Positions 46,350 through 56,700 of a DNA stretch of 64,000 nt are shown piece by piece. Origin of the DNA: Roseiarcus sp963709655 (lineage in GTDB: Bacteria; Pseudomonadota; Alphaproteobacteria; Rhizobiales; Beijerinckiaceae). The position numbers were made by a program, and so were the translations under genes. The notes under the pieces were generated by a model. The model searched no databases. It saw only the letters and a program-made list of their open reading frames with translations, and had not been told where the DNA came from. The stretch covers positions 34,541-98,540 of the forward strand of contig CAVPXF010000007.1 of assembly GCA_963709655.1 (NCBI GenBank). The letters run 5' to 3'. Each line of letters opens with the position of its first letter. Position 1 is the stretch's first letter.

Positions 46350-46736
46350 ACGATCAAGAATGCCGACAAAATTGGCCTTGAGCGGGACCGTGGCGTGCGA
46401 GAAGCGCGGCGAAATTGTCGCCGAGAATAGACGAAACCACGCTGAAACGGCTGAGCGCCGCAGCAGGATGGGCGGCGCGCCAAAGCCCTTACGGCTGGTC
46501 AAAATCGAACGCCTGGCGACGACTGCAATGGCTCGGGTGCGCAAACGGCGGGCGTTCCCGACGGACTGGTGAACGGACCTGCTTCATCTCGCCGTGGCGC
46601 AATCGGTCGAGAGCGAGCTCCTTCCCGCACGGTGGAACTTGTGGCGGCGATCGACTAACATCGAGCGGTCGGCGGCTGTCAGCGCCTCTTTCGGGGCGTC
46701 TGCGAATAAAGCATCGACGCCGCGAGGAGGCGCGCC

Positions 46737-47231
46737 ATGATCAAGGGGCTGCATCACAACGCGTATCGCTGCCGGGATTCCGAGGAGACGCGGAAATTCT
46801 ACCAGGATTTCCTCGGCCTGCCGCTGGCCAACGCGTTCGAGATCACCGAGACCAAGTCAGGCCGGGCGACTCATGTTCTGCACAGCTTCTACAGTATGGA
46901 CGACGGCTCCTGCCTCGCCTTCTTCGAAGCGCCAGACATGGCCTTCGATTTCAAGCCGCAGCATGATTACGATCTTCACATCGCGCTCGAGGTGAGCCAG
47001 GCCGACCTCAGGACGATGTACGAAAAGGGCAAGGCAGCCGGCATCGAAACGCGCGGCATTTCCGATCACAAGATCATCCACTCGATCTATTTCCGCGACC
47101 CTAACGGCTATGTCATCGAGCTGACCGCCAAGGACGCGGGCCACGACGAGGCGATGGACCCGGCAAAGAGCGGCGCGGCCGAAAAACTCAAAGTCTGGCA
47201 GGCGAGCAAGCGCGAGCGCGCCGCGAGCTGA
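46737..47231 (+). CDS. VOC-family (glyoxalase/dioxygenase-fold) protein
   Basis: A 164-residue single-polypeptide VOC protein with two beta-alpha-beta-beta-beta units. The first metal-ligand candidate His is in GLHHNAYRCRDSEETRKFYQ, the second in DYDLHIALEVSQAD and the final Glu in FRDPNGYVIELTA, which gives a plausible His/His/Glu site. The family includes glyoxalase I, fosfomycin-resistance proteins and extradiol dioxygenases; nothing nearby narrows the function. GAGGAGG upstream supports the ATG. The 239 bases downstream to 47470 contain no supported gene. Confidence 0.88.
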   Translation: MIKGLHHNAYRCRDSEETRKFYQDFLGLPLANAFEITETKSGRATHVLHSFYSMDDGSCLAFFEAPDMAFDFKPQHDYDLHIALEVSQADLRTMYEKGKAAGIETRGISDHKIIHSIYFRDPNGYVIELTAKDAGHDEAMDPAKSGAAEKLKVWQASKRERAAS

Positions 47232-47470
47232 ACGGGGCAGGGGGCCTGCCACCCGATCGGTTCCTCCGCGCTCGGATTGACCGCGAGGCGCGGCGACCGC
47301 CTTCTCAATGCGGGGCCTTGGCGACTGCAATGCTGAAGGAGCGAGCTTTCATTCTCCGCTCGGCGATCGCGTCATATCCGCCCCTTTGCTGCTCTTCCGG
47401 GTCGGTCCCGCTACGGGAAGAGAGCGCCAACTTCGGACTTTTCCTTACCGCTCGAATCGAGGCAAGTTGC

Positions 47471-49141
47471 CTACGCGGAGGCCGTAGCGCGGCGCGTCTG
47501 AGCTGACCGCTTGATACGTCGCCGCCCTCCAATTGATGGGTCGTCGAGGACCTTACGCACCTTGTCTGCGAGCTGATTGGCCGTGTAAGGCTTCTTGAGC
47601 CAGGCATCTTTTTTCTGGCCGAGGCGGGCAATTGCTGGCGCCGCGTAGCCCGAGGTGAAAAGGATCTTGAGTTCGGGTTTCACCGCCAGCGCCACCTCTG
47701 CGAGTTCGACGCCGGTCATGCCGCCGGGCATCACCATGTCGGTGAAAACAAGGGCGATTTCTGGCCGCGTCGCGAGTTCGGCCATCGCAGCGGCTCCCGT
47801 GTCGGCCTCAATGACCTTGTAGCCGAGATCCCTCAGCCGCCGGCCGAGGACCCTCCGCACTCGCGGGTTATCCTCGACCAGCAAAATCGTCTCTGTTCCC
47901 TTCGGGAGATTCGCCGGCTGGGCGTTAGGCGCGCTCGCCGCGTCCGCGCGTTCCGCGAGCGGCAGGAAGACGCGCACGTCGGTCCCGCGCCCGATCTCGC
48001 TGTAGATTTGGATGTGTCCGCCAGACTGCTTGACGAACCCGTAGACCATGCTGAGTCCGAGGCCAGTTCCAGCGCCAGTCGGTTTTGTGGTGAAGAAGGG
48101 GTCAAAGGCGCGCCGCCGCACCTCTTCCGACATGCCTGTGCCGCTGTCGGAAACGGTGATCAGGACATATCTGCCGGCGCGCACCTCGGAATAGGACTGG
48201 GCATAATCGGCGTCCAATCGCGCCGGTGAAACTTCGATTGTCAATTGGCCGCCGCGCGGCATCGCGTCCCTGCCGTTGATCGTGAGGTTAAGCAGGGCGT
48301 TCTGTAATTGTGGGCTGTCGACCATGGCCATTTGCGGGTCCGGCGGGACCACTATCCGCAGATCGACATTTTCGCCCAGGGTCCGGTGCAGGAGCTTTGC
48401 GAAGTTGGTGACCAGCGCACAGACATCGGTCGCCTCGGAATTAAGCGGCTGCCGTCGGCCGAAAGCCAGGAGTTGCGAAGCGAGCTTCGCGCCGTCACGC
48501 GCCGCGTCAAACGCCTCGTTCGCCAGTTCACGGTCGGCGGCGTCGGAAAGACGCGGGGCAAGCATCTCGATGTTGGCGATGACCACGGTCAGGATATTGT
48601 TGAAGTCGTGAGCGACCCCGCTAGTAAGCTGGCCGATCGCCTCCATCTTTTGCAACTGCCGAAGCTCCTCCTCCATCTTCTGCCGGCTCGTGAGGTCGCG
48701 CACAAAGCCTGTGAACATACGGCGGGTCTTCGACTGAGCCTCGCCGACGGACAGTTCGATCGGAAACATCGCGCCGTCCTTGGTGATTGCATTCGCCAAG
48801 CGTCTGTAGCCAGGCTCGAGCAGATAGGGTTCCGGCATAAGGATTTTGACGTTCTGTCCAATGATTTCATCACGTCGGTAGCCAAACATCGCAGCGGCGG
48901 CCGCGCTGAATGACTGGATTATGCCGCGCTCGTCGACGATGATCATCGCTTCCGGCGTGGTGTCGAGGATCGAGCGCAAAAGCGTCTCCAGATCCAACAG
49001 GTCCTCCTGCGACAGCTTTTGAGCGTTGACGTCGATGTTGTCTTGAAGGATGGAGCGAAGCTCGAGCTGGGCGCGCGTTTTCTCCACCGCTATGCTCGCC
49101 GTTGCAGTGGCCAAGTGTCTAGCAGACGATCCCTCGCCCAT
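47471..49141 (-). CDS. FixL-like PAS hybrid sensor histidine kinase with receiver domain
   Basis: A 556-residue cytoplasmic hybrid kinase. A PAS domain (about residues 55-150) starts LRSILDTTPEAMIIVDERGI and closes with FPIELSVGEAQ. The dimerisation domain has the phosphoacceptor His178 in SGVAHDFNNILTVV, the ATPase shows N, G1 and G2 boxes (LNLTINGRDAMPRGG, DSGTGM, GAGTGLGLSMVYGFVK), and the receiver has acceptor Asp468 in VFTDMVMPGG and Lys in LKKPY. The PAS resembles FixL but lacks the stretch with the haem-binding His between MPEPY and the following KDG. ATG 49141 has a strong GAGGGGGA; the frame extends 63 codons further without conserved sequence. No cognate regulator is adjacent. Confidence 0.9.
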   Translation of the reverse strand: MGEGSSARHLATATASIAVEKTRAQLELRSILQDNIDVNAQKLSQEDLLDLETLLRSILDTTPEAMIIVDERGIIQSFSAAAAAMFGYRRDEIIGQNVKILMPEPYLLEPGYRRLANAITKDGAMFPIELSVGEAQSKTRRMFTGFVRDLTSRQKMEEELRQLQKMEAIGQLTSGVAHDFNNILTVVIANIEMLAPRLSDAADRELANEAFDAARDGAKLASQLLAFGRRQPLNSEATDVCALVTNFAKLLHRTLGENVDLRIVVPPDPQMAMVDSPQLQNALLNLTINGRDAMPRGGQLTIEVSPARLDADYAQSYSEVRAGRYVLITVSDSGTGMSEEVRRRAFDPFFTTKPTGAGTGLGLSMVYGFVKQSGGHIQIYSEIGRGTDVRVFLPLAERADAASAPNAQPANLPKGTETILLVEDNPRVRRVLGRRLRDLGYKVIEADTGAAAMAELATRPEIALVFTDMVMPGGMTGVELAEVALAVKPELKILFTSGYAAPAIARLGQKKDAWLKKPYTANQLADKVRKVLDDPSIGGRRRIKRSAQTRRATASA

Positions 49142-49779
49142 GACTTTCCCCCTCGCCAGCCACCGATTCATCACGCGCCTTCTGGGCGCGCGCGGTGCGC
49201 ACGCTGAACCTTGCGCGGCGCGAACGGCAATTTCACTCTTGACCCCAGTTGTGCCGGCCACCCGATGCGCGATCGCCTTCGCGTAGGACTGTTCAACCTC
49301 GCCATTTTGGCTAATCAATCGGCGGGCCACTCTCGCAGCCCCTCTGTCACAAGCTACTACGAGAACTCAATACAGTGGTTTCGTGGATCTCGACGCGAAG
49401 CTGAGAAAATGCTATCCCAAAGCCAATCGCACATTAGCACCTGAAACATTTGCTCGCAACCGTAATCTTAACACGGTTTTATATTTTTTTTACAACCCTA
49501 CTCAATCTTGCGTTGTGCATTAAGCTTGTTTAGGTTGTTTCCGTAACTATCTTAGACGTCGATGACTATCGAATACGCCCTCGTCGAACTTCGTCCGCAT
49601 GACGGAAGCCAAGCGGGGATCGATGGTTACGATCAGGATCGAAGGGCCGCGCTTCCCCGAGCAATTGCATGAGCATTACGGCGACACGCGCTCAAATCCC
49701 TTTCTGGAGGGTGGCTGACGATCTGACGATGCGGGCCATGCAGAGGGATATTGGCATGCGGAATATTCGTAAAGGCGGT
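49142..49779. other. Intergenic region between the sensor kinase and the IS element
   Basis: It contains an AT-rich stretch (about 49450-49520, including TATATTTTTTTTAC) unlike the surrounding high-GC DNA, which may hold the kinase promoter. The remainder has short degenerate frames only. Confidence 0.4.
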
Positions 49780-49840
49780 TGTACTGCCCCCCGAAAGTGA
49801 GACAGTCGAATTGGAGTGACAGAGCCTGTTAGGAGGCTCC

Positions 49841-50242
49841 ATGTCACAGCAAGGGATGCGCACTTTTTCGACTGAGTTCAAGGAAGCGGTGGTTCTTCGG
49901 CTCGAGGCCGGGGAGCGGTTGGCGGCGGTTGCGGACGAGCTGGAGATCAGGCGGAAGCTGCTTTACGAGTGGCGGGCGGCCTATCGCAAGCTTGGGGCCG
50001 CCGGGTTGAACCGCAAGCGCGGACGCAAGCCGGGCGGGGCTCGCGCCAGTCCGGACGCTGCGCCGGCTACGCCGGCTTCGCTTTCCGACCTGGCGCGAGC
50101 CCGAGCGCGGATCGCCGAGCTCGAGGGCAAGATCGGCAAGCAGCAGATGGATCTCGATTTTTTTCGCGAAGCCTTGCGGCTCATCGACGCGCGGGACCCC
50201 TCGTCTCGCGCGACGCCATCTACGCGGTCATCGAAGAAATGA
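49841..50242 (+). CDS. IS3-family transposase OrfA (helix-turn-helix)
   Basis: A 133-residue DNA-binding subunit. The helix-turn-helix region is FSTEFKEAVVLRLEAGERLA followed by AVADELEIRRKLLYEWRAAY. A leucine-zipper-like helix follows (RARIAELEGKIGKQQMDLDF). It ends at TGA 50240-50242, overlapping the ATG of OrfB. An A-rich GAAGAAATGA at the overlap could promote the -1 frameshift that yields the OrfAB fusion transposase in this family. Confidence 0.93.
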   Translation: MSQQGMRTFSTEFKEAVVLRLEAGERLAAVADELEIRRKLLYEWRAAYRKLGAAGLNRKRGRKPGGARASPDAAPATPASLSDLARARARIAELEGKIGKQQMDLDFFREALRLIDARDPSSRATPSTRSSKK

Positions 50243-51096
50243 CTGCGCAGGAGACGCAAGGCGCCCCCTCGGTCGAGCATCTGTGCCAGATCGGCTGCGT
50301 GTCGCGCGCCGGCTTCTATCGCTTTGGCGAGGCGCGCGCGCCCAAGCGGACGGAAGCGGACCTGCGCGACAAAATCCAGAAGATTGCGCTCGAAAATCGC
50401 TTCTACGGCTATCGGCGGGTCTGCCGCGACCTCTGGCGGATCCATGGCCTCAAGGTCAACCACAAGCATGTCCTTCGCCTCATGCGCGAGGACAATCTGC
50501 TCTGCCTGCGGCAAAAGCCGTTCGTTCCCTACACCACCAACAGCCGGCACGAGTTCCCGATCGTCGCCAATCTGACGCGAGGACGTATCCCAACCGGGCT
50601 CGATCAGATCTGGGTCGCCGACATTACTTATGTCCGGCTGGCCGCGCAGTTCGTCTACCTGGCCGTCGTTCTCGACGCTTTTTCGCGCCGGGTGATCGGC
50701 TGGGCGCTCGCCGACCATCTCGAGGCGAGCCTGGCGATCGAGGCGCTCGACATGGCCTTGACCGCCCGAAACCCCGCGCCCGGCCTCATCCATCACTCCG
50801 ACCGGGGGGTGCAATACGCCTGCGCCGACTACGGCGAAAAGCTCGTGGAGCGAGGGGTCCTGATCAGCATGAGCCGCGCCGGCAACCCTTATGACAACGC
50901 CAAGGCCGAGCGCTTCATGCGCACCCTCAAGGAGGAAGAAGTGAACGGCAAGACTTATGCGTCGATCGACGAGGCTCGAACCCATATCGGCGCCTTCCTC
51001 GAAACCGTCTATAATCGAGGCCGACTGCATTCCGCCCTCGGCTACAAACCCCCGGTCGAGTTCGAAGCCGAACTCCGCCAACCCGAAACCGTCTGA
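50239..51096 (+). CDS. IS3-family transposase OrfB (DDE integrase domain)
   Basis: A 285-residue catalytic subunit (from ATG 50239). The HTH_21-type N-terminal part contains ENRFYGYRRVCRDLWRIHGL. The integrase core has the DDE residues in WVADITYVRL, IHHSDRGVQYACADY and NAKAERFMRTLKEEE. The frame stays open upstream of the ATG, with plausible coding sequence (VSRDAIYAVIEEMTAQ), so the active protein is probably made by frameshifting from OrfA. No stop or deletion is seen. Confidence 0.95.
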   Translation: MTAQETQGAPSVEHLCQIGCVSRAGFYRFGEARAPKRTEADLRDKIQKIALENRFYGYRRVCRDLWRIHGLKVNHKHVLRLMREDNLLCLRQKPFVPYTTNSRHEFPIVANLTRGRIPTGLDQIWVADITYVRLAAQFVYLAVVLDAFSRRVIGWALADHLEASLAIEALDMALTARNPAPGLIHHSDRGVQYACADYGEKLVERGVLISMSRAGNPYDNAKAERFMRTLKEEEVNGKTYASIDEARTHIGAFLETVYNRGRLHSALGYKPPVEFEAELRQPETV

Positions 51097-51226
51097 AAGG
51101 ACACAAACCAAAGCCCTGTCACTCAAATCCAGTGTCTCAGCCGAGGGGGGCAGTTCACGGTCGTGTCACCGTAATCCGGTCGGTCACGTAATCCTGTGTT
51201 ATGCTGAGCACGCCTGAGGGCGCGGC

Positions 51227-51540
51227 ATGTCGGAAACGCGAAAGATCGCGGCGATTCTGGTCGCGGACGTGGTCGGCTACAGTCGGCTCGCGGGCGCGGA
51301 CGAGGAGCGCACGGTTGCGCGGCTTCGGGCGCTGCGCAGCGACCTGATCGATCCAACCATCGCCCGTGCATCACAGCCGCATCGTCAAGCGCACCGGCGA
51401 CGGCGCGCTGGTCGAGTTCCGCTCCGTGGTAGACGCCGTGCGCTGCGCGGTCGAGCTGCAGAACGGCATGGTCGAACGCAACGCGGGTGTGCCGGAAGAG
51501 CACCGAATCGACTTCCGCATCGGCGTCCATCTTGGGTATT
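51227..51540 (+). pseudogene. Truncated class III adenylate/guanylate cyclase
   Basis: Starts MSETRKIAAILVADVVGYSR and LAGADEERTVARLRALRSDL, the N-terminus of class III nucleotide cyclases with the metal-binding DVVGYS. At about 51365 the frame shifts to SRIVKRTGDGALVEFRSVVD and continues AVRCAVELQNGM to DFRIGVHLG. There homology ends abruptly and the sequence becomes unrelated, so at least half of the catalytic domain, including the second metal-binding Asp region, and any C-terminal repeats are lost. The IS inserted 66 bases upstream of the start, in the promoter region. Confidence 0.8.
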
Positions 51541-52378
51541 ACGGTGGGACGTTACTCAATCCCTCATCACAGCTCTCAAAACAGCCTAGCCGCGCGCTAT
51601 CCGCACCCGCAGAAGCAGGGGCCGAAGCCGAGAGATAGGGGGTTGCATAAAGTGTCGCCGTAACTCCCGTAACTCCCCGTTGCGGCGGGGCGGTAACGCC
51701 GTCGGGGCTGCGAGGTTCCAGCCGTGACGAAAAAATCCGGACGGGGGTTCAAACGCTCTGAACCGCCTGTGGCGCAGAAGAACGGGACGCGGACGTCGGC
51801 GCGACGGCGAGAATAAGCGAGACAGCCGGAGCGCAAAGGCCGAGCCTGTACGTGTCGTGTCCGCCCGAAGCGGAGGTTGGCGTCACTTCCGACGTCCGGC
51901 GAGTATTTCCGGGCGCGGCCTCCAATGTCGCGCGACAGCGCGGCATGATCCTCAGATGGTTTGGCGCCGTCTGCGTCGCCGATCAAATGTCGTGTGGGGA
52001 TGCGAGGACGCGATGACAGTCATTTGGCATTCCCGCTTTCTCGACGCGACCGGGTGAACGGGCAAACACGGCCATGACCCGTCGTTAATCAAACTTAACA
52101 TCACTATGAGAAACATTGCTTTTGCTTCGGCGAATCGCTTGCGATAAGCGCAGCGGCCGAAAGCTAGGAATTCCCTTGGAAGGCGCGTAAGGCGCCGGGA
52201 TGCGCCACACCCGGGGAGAGCTGGCCGGAGAAATCAGCATGGGCGCCTGAAACATCTCGTCGTTGCAGGAACAGGGGACGGGCTTGCTCGTTCGTAATCT
52301 TACCGAAAAGGGGATGGATACGATGCTGCCCGGCGGCTGCGACGCCCGGGAATGGGACATTGAAGGCCGGTTGAAGAC
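51541..52378. other. Intergenic region upstream of the RND efflux operon
   Basis: 838 bases without a supported gene. Contains copy 2 of the 43-bp dispersed repeat (51681-51723), a short direct repeat GTAACTCCC (51660-51680) and an AT-richer tract near 52085-52130 (TTAATCAAACTTAACATCAC) that is the likeliest location of the efflux operon promoter. No adjacent TetR/MarR-type regulator gene is present. Confidence 0.45.
51681..51723. repeat. Dispersed 43-bp intergenic repeat, copy 2
   Basis: TGCGGCGGGGCGGTAACGCC and the following GTCGGGGCTGCGAGGTTCCA match 46307-46349 without gaps. Confidence 0.5.
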
Positions 52379-53761
52379 ATGCCTATGGCTAAAAACGAGG
52401 ATCTGTCCTCCCCAGCGGAGGCGTTGTTTCCGCCGGCGCCACGCTCTCTCGAGCGCGCCGATGGCCTGGCCGATGGCCTGGAAGAACGCGCCGATGGCCT
52501 GGAAGAAATTGTGCAGGAGCAATCGGGCGACCGTCCGCGCAGAGGGCGGCTGCGCTGGCTGGTGCTCCCGGCGCTGCTGATCCTGATCGGGTTCATCGTC
52601 TGGCGCGAACTCCCGCAGGGGTCGCATACGAGAGCGACCGCGGCGCAAGTCGTCTCGGTCGCGCAGGCGACGCGCGGCGACATGCCGGTCGTCCTGAACG
52701 AACTTGGCACGGTCACGCCGACCGCCACAGTCACCGTCATGCCGAACCAGGCCGTCAGCGGCTATCTGACCGAAGTCCCCTTCAAGGAAGGGCAGGACGT
52801 GGAGAAGGGCCAGTTGCTGGCTCAGATCGATCCTCGCCCGTACCAGGCGGCGCTCGACCAGGCCATCGGAACGCTCCAGCGTGACGAGGGCTCGCTCGAC
52901 GAAGCGAAGACGGACCTCGCGCGTTATCAGAAACTGGTCACCCAGGACTCTATCGCGCTGCAACAGGCCCAGGACCAAGTCTACGTCGTCGATCAGGACG
53001 AGGGCACCGTCAAGCTCGACGAGGCGGCGCTCGCGACGGCGAAGCTGAACCTCGCCTATTCCCGCATTACGGCGCCGGTCGCGGGGCGCGTGGGTCTGCG
53101 TCTCGTCGATCCGGGCAACTACATCACCGGCTCATCGAACACCGGAGTCGCGGTGATCACGACAATCAAGCCGACGACAGTCGAGTTTACGGTCGCCCAG
53201 AACGATCTCGGCCCGGTGGTCGACCGATTCCGCACGGCCGGCGTCACGTTGCCGGTGACGATCTATAACAGCGACAACAGTAGGAAGCTTGCGACCGGGA
53301 GCCTGTACGCCATCAACAATCAGATGTCGGTGAGCACCGGCACGGTCATGCTGCGGGCGATGTTCGCCAATGAGGACGAGGCCCTGTTTCCGAACGAGTT
53401 CGTCAACGTGCAATTGCTCGTGGACACGCTGCATCAAGCCGTCCTGGCGCCGACGTCAGCCGTCCTGAGCGGCGCGCCGGGCAATTACGTCTACCTCGTG
53501 GGCAAGAACGACGCGGTGTCGGTGCACAAGGTGAAGCTGGGACCGAGCGACGGCAAGAACACGGTCATCCTGGATGGGCTTAATGCCGGCGACACCGTCG
53601 TGACCGAAGGAACAGACCGCCTGTCCGACGGCGCCAAAATCACGGTCGCCGCGCCGTCGGCGGCTCGGAAATCCGATGCCTCGGGAGCGTCAACCGAAGG
53701 CAAGACCGACGATGACAACGCATCGCCCACCGGGCATGCGAACCATAGACACGATCCATGA
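52379..53761 (+). CDS. RND efflux periplasmic adaptor subunit (MdtA-like)
   Basis: A 460-residue membrane-fusion protein of the HlyD/AcrA type. A cytoplasmic N-terminus of about 58 residues contains a short internal repeat (ERADGLADGLEERADGLEE). A membrane anchor follows (LRWLVLPALLILIGFIVW), then the lipoyl/hairpin part (VPFKEGQDVEKGQLLAQIDP, with the coiled-coil region DEGSLDEAKTDLARYQKLV) and the beta-barrel LNLAYSRITAPVAGRVGLRL. The C-terminus is charged and His-rich. It bridges the inner-membrane pumps to an outer-membrane channel encoded elsewhere. It overlaps the first pump gene by ATGA (53758). Length is greater than the usual 370-415 because of the N-terminal extension. Confidence 0.93.
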   Translation: MPMAKNEDLSSPAEALFPPAPRSLERADGLADGLEERADGLEEIVQEQSGDRPRRGRLRWLVLPALLILIGFIVWRELPQGSHTRATAAQVVSVAQATRGDMPVVLNELGTVTPTATVTVMPNQAVSGYLTEVPFKEGQDVEKGQLLAQIDPRPYQAALDQAIGTLQRDEGSLDEAKTDLARYQKLVTQDSIALQQAQDQVYVVDQDEGTVKLDEAALATAKLNLAYSRITAPVAGRVGLRLVDPGNYITGSSNTGVAVITTIKPTTVEFTVAQNDLGPVVDRFRTAGVTLPVTIYNSDNSRKLATGSLYAINNQMSVSTGTVMLRAMFANEDEALFPNEFVNVQLLVDTLHQAVLAPTSAVLSGAPGNYVYLVGKNDAVSVHKVKLGPSDGKNTVILDGLNAGDTVVTEGTDRLSDGAKITVAAPSAARKSDASGASTEGKTDDDNASPTGHANHRHDP

Positions 53762-56700
53762 ACCTTTCCGGTCTGTTCATCGTCAGGCCGGTGGCGACCT
53801 CGCTGCTGATGATCGCGCTCGTGCTCGTCGGCCTCGTCTCGGTGGGCTTCCTTCCTGTTTCGTCCTTGCCCGACGTCGACTACCCGACGATCCAGGTGCG
53901 GACCTTTTATCCGGGGGCGAGCCCGGAAGTCATGTCGACTACGGTGACGGCGCCGCTCGAGGTCCAACTCGGCGAGATCCCCGGCCTGCAGCAGATGACC
54001 TCGATCAGTTCCGCCACGGCCTCGATCATCACGTTGCAATTCGATCTGTCGATCAATCTCGACGTCGCCGAACAGAACGTGCAGGAGGCGATCAACGCTG
54101 CCAACAGCCTGTTGCCGAGCGGTCTGCCGGCGCCTCCGACCTATGCGAAAGTCAATCCCGCCGACCAGCCAATCCTGACGCTTGCGGTCACGTCCAAGGC
54201 GATGTCGCTCACGCAATTGCAGGACATCGCCAACAATCGGCTCGCCTCCAAGATCGCCGAGGCGCCGGGAGTTGGGCTGGTCAGCCCGGCCGGCGGCAAC
54301 GTCCCGGCGATCAGGGTGGAGGCGGATCCACAAAAGCTCGCTTCTTACGGATTGAACATGGACGACCTGCGCACCTTGCTCAGCGACGTCACCCTAAGCC
54401 AGCCGAAGGGCAATTTCGACGGCCCCGAACTCGACTATACCATCAACGACAACGACCAGATTTCGGATCCCAACGACTATCTCAACACAATCATAGCTTA
54501 CCAGGGAGGTTCGCCGGTCCTGTTGCGCGACGTGGCTACCGTCAGCCAAGCCCCTCAGGATATCGAGCAGGGCGCCTGGTTCAACGGCGCGCCGGCGATC
54601 GTGCTCAACGTCCAGCGTCAGCCGGGCGCCAACGTCATCAAGACCGTCGACCAGATCAAACGGCAGCTGCCGCAACTTCTGGCGAGCCTGCCCCCCTCGA
54701 TGCATGTCGACATCGTGGCCGACAGCACCGGCGTGATCCGCTCCTCGGTCTACGACGCCGCCTTCGAACTCGTGTTCGCGATCGTGCTCGTGGTCCTGGT
54801 GATCTTCGTTTTCTTAAGGAATCTGCCGGCGACGATCATTCCGAGCATCTCCGTGCCGGTGTCGCTGATCGGCACGCTGGCCGTGATGTACAAGCTCGGA
54901 TATTCGATCGACAACCTCTCGCTGATGGCGCTGATCATCGCCACCGGCTTCGTCGTCGACGATTCGATCGTGATGATCGAGAACATCGTGCGCTACCTCG
55001 AGGAGGGCATGAGGCCGCTCGAAGCGGCGCTGACCGGCGCGGGTCAGATCGGCTTCACCATCATTTCGCTGACCGTGTCGCTGATCGCGGTGCTGATCCC
55101 GTTGTTGTTCATGGGCGGCGTGATCGGGCGCCTGTTCAGCGAATTTGCGGTGACTCTCGCGATCACGATCGTGCTTTCCGCCGTCGTGTCTTTGACCCTC
55201 GTGCCGATGCTCTGCGCGCGCATGCTGCGGCGCCGGTCCGAACGCGATCCGAGCCGGTTCGAGCGCATCAGCGAAGGCTTGTTCAACATGACGCTCAGCG
55301 CCTACGAGCGCGGCTTGCGCTGGGTGCTGCGCCATCAGGGACTGACCTTGTTGGTCGCAATCGTCACCGTGGGATTGACGGGATACCTCTACGTCGTCAT
55401 CCCGAAGGGACTGTTCCCCGTGCAGGATATCGGAGTCCTCCAGGGGATCAGCATCGCGGACAATGCGGTGTCGTACCAAGCGATGTCGGCTCGGCAGATG
55501 GCGCTGGCCGATGCCATCCTGAAAGACGCCGACGTGACCAGCCTGACCTCGTACGTCGGGATCGACGGCTCCAATGCGACCCTGAACAATGGCCGCTTTT
55601 TGATCAATCTGAAGGGAGTCGACGACCGTTCGCTCACCGCCGAGCAGATCGCCAGGCGCATTCAGGCTGAAGTGGCGCATATTCCGGGCATCAAGCTCTA
55701 TCTGCAACCCGAACAGGATCTGACGCTCAATACGACGGTTTCACCCAATCAGTATCAGTTCGTTTTGCGTGGCCCCAGCCAGCAGGCGTTCGCAAAATAC
55801 GTGCCTCAGATCATCGACAAGATGAGGCGGATCAAATCGATCACCGACGTCGACAGCGACTTGAACAACGAGGGGCTGACGGTCAATGTCGATGTCAACC
55901 GACAGCTCGCCGCGCGCTTCGGCATCACCCCGGCGACGATCGACAACGCGCTTTACGACGCGCTCGGTCAGCGCATCGTCACGACGATATTCAACCAGTC
56001 GACGCAATATCGCGTGATCCTGGTGGCCAAGCGCGATCGCCTGCCCGACCTGAAATCCCTGCAGTCGCTCTATCTGCCGAGCCAGACGGCGGCGACGGGG
56101 CAAGTGCCGCTTTCCGCCATCGCCGACATCATGACGGGCAAGTCCCCGCTTGTGATCAGCCATTTGGCGCAGTTCCCCTCGGTCACCGTCTCCTTCAATC
56201 TGACGGAGCATGCGTCGCTGAGCACGGCGGTCGACGAAATCAACCAGGCGATTCAGGCGGTGCATCTGCCGCCGTCGATCACCAGCAGTTTCCAGGGCGC
56301 GGCGCAGGCTTTCCAGGACTCGCTTTCCAGCGAGGTGTTCCTGCTGATCGCGGCGCTCGTCGCCGTCTACATCGTGCTGGGCGTGCTGTACGAGAGCTTC
56401 ATTCATCCGGTGACGATTCTTTCGACGCTGCCATCGGCCGGCATCGGGGCGTTGCTCGCGCTGATGATGGCCGGCGAGGACCTCGATGTGATCGGCATCA
56501 TCGGGATCGTCCTGCTCATCGGCATCGTCAAGAAGAACGCGATCATGATCGTCGACTTCGCGCTCGAAGCCGAGCGCGTGCATGGCCGGTCGCCCGAGGA
56601 GGCGATTTTCGAAGCTTCGTTGCTACGCTTCCGACCGATCTTGATGACCACGCTCGCAGCGATGCTCGGCGCCCTGCCGATGCTCCTGGGCTCCGGCACC

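Larger units (their letters stand above)
49780..51157 (+). mobile_element. IS3-family insertion sequence with 4-bp target duplication
   Basis: A 1378-bp element. Terminal inverted repeats: left TGTACTGCCCCCCGAAAGTG continuing AGACAG...GAGTGACAG; right (reversed) TGAACTGCCCCCCTCGGCTG continuing AGACAC...GAGTGACAG. The flanks are CGGT at 49776-49779 and CGGT at 51158-51161, a perfect 4-bp duplication. Two overlapping genes, OrfA and OrfB, fill the element. The 4-bp duplication and the two-frame organisation fit the IS3 family. It appears structurally intact and thus potentially active. Confidence 0.93.
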
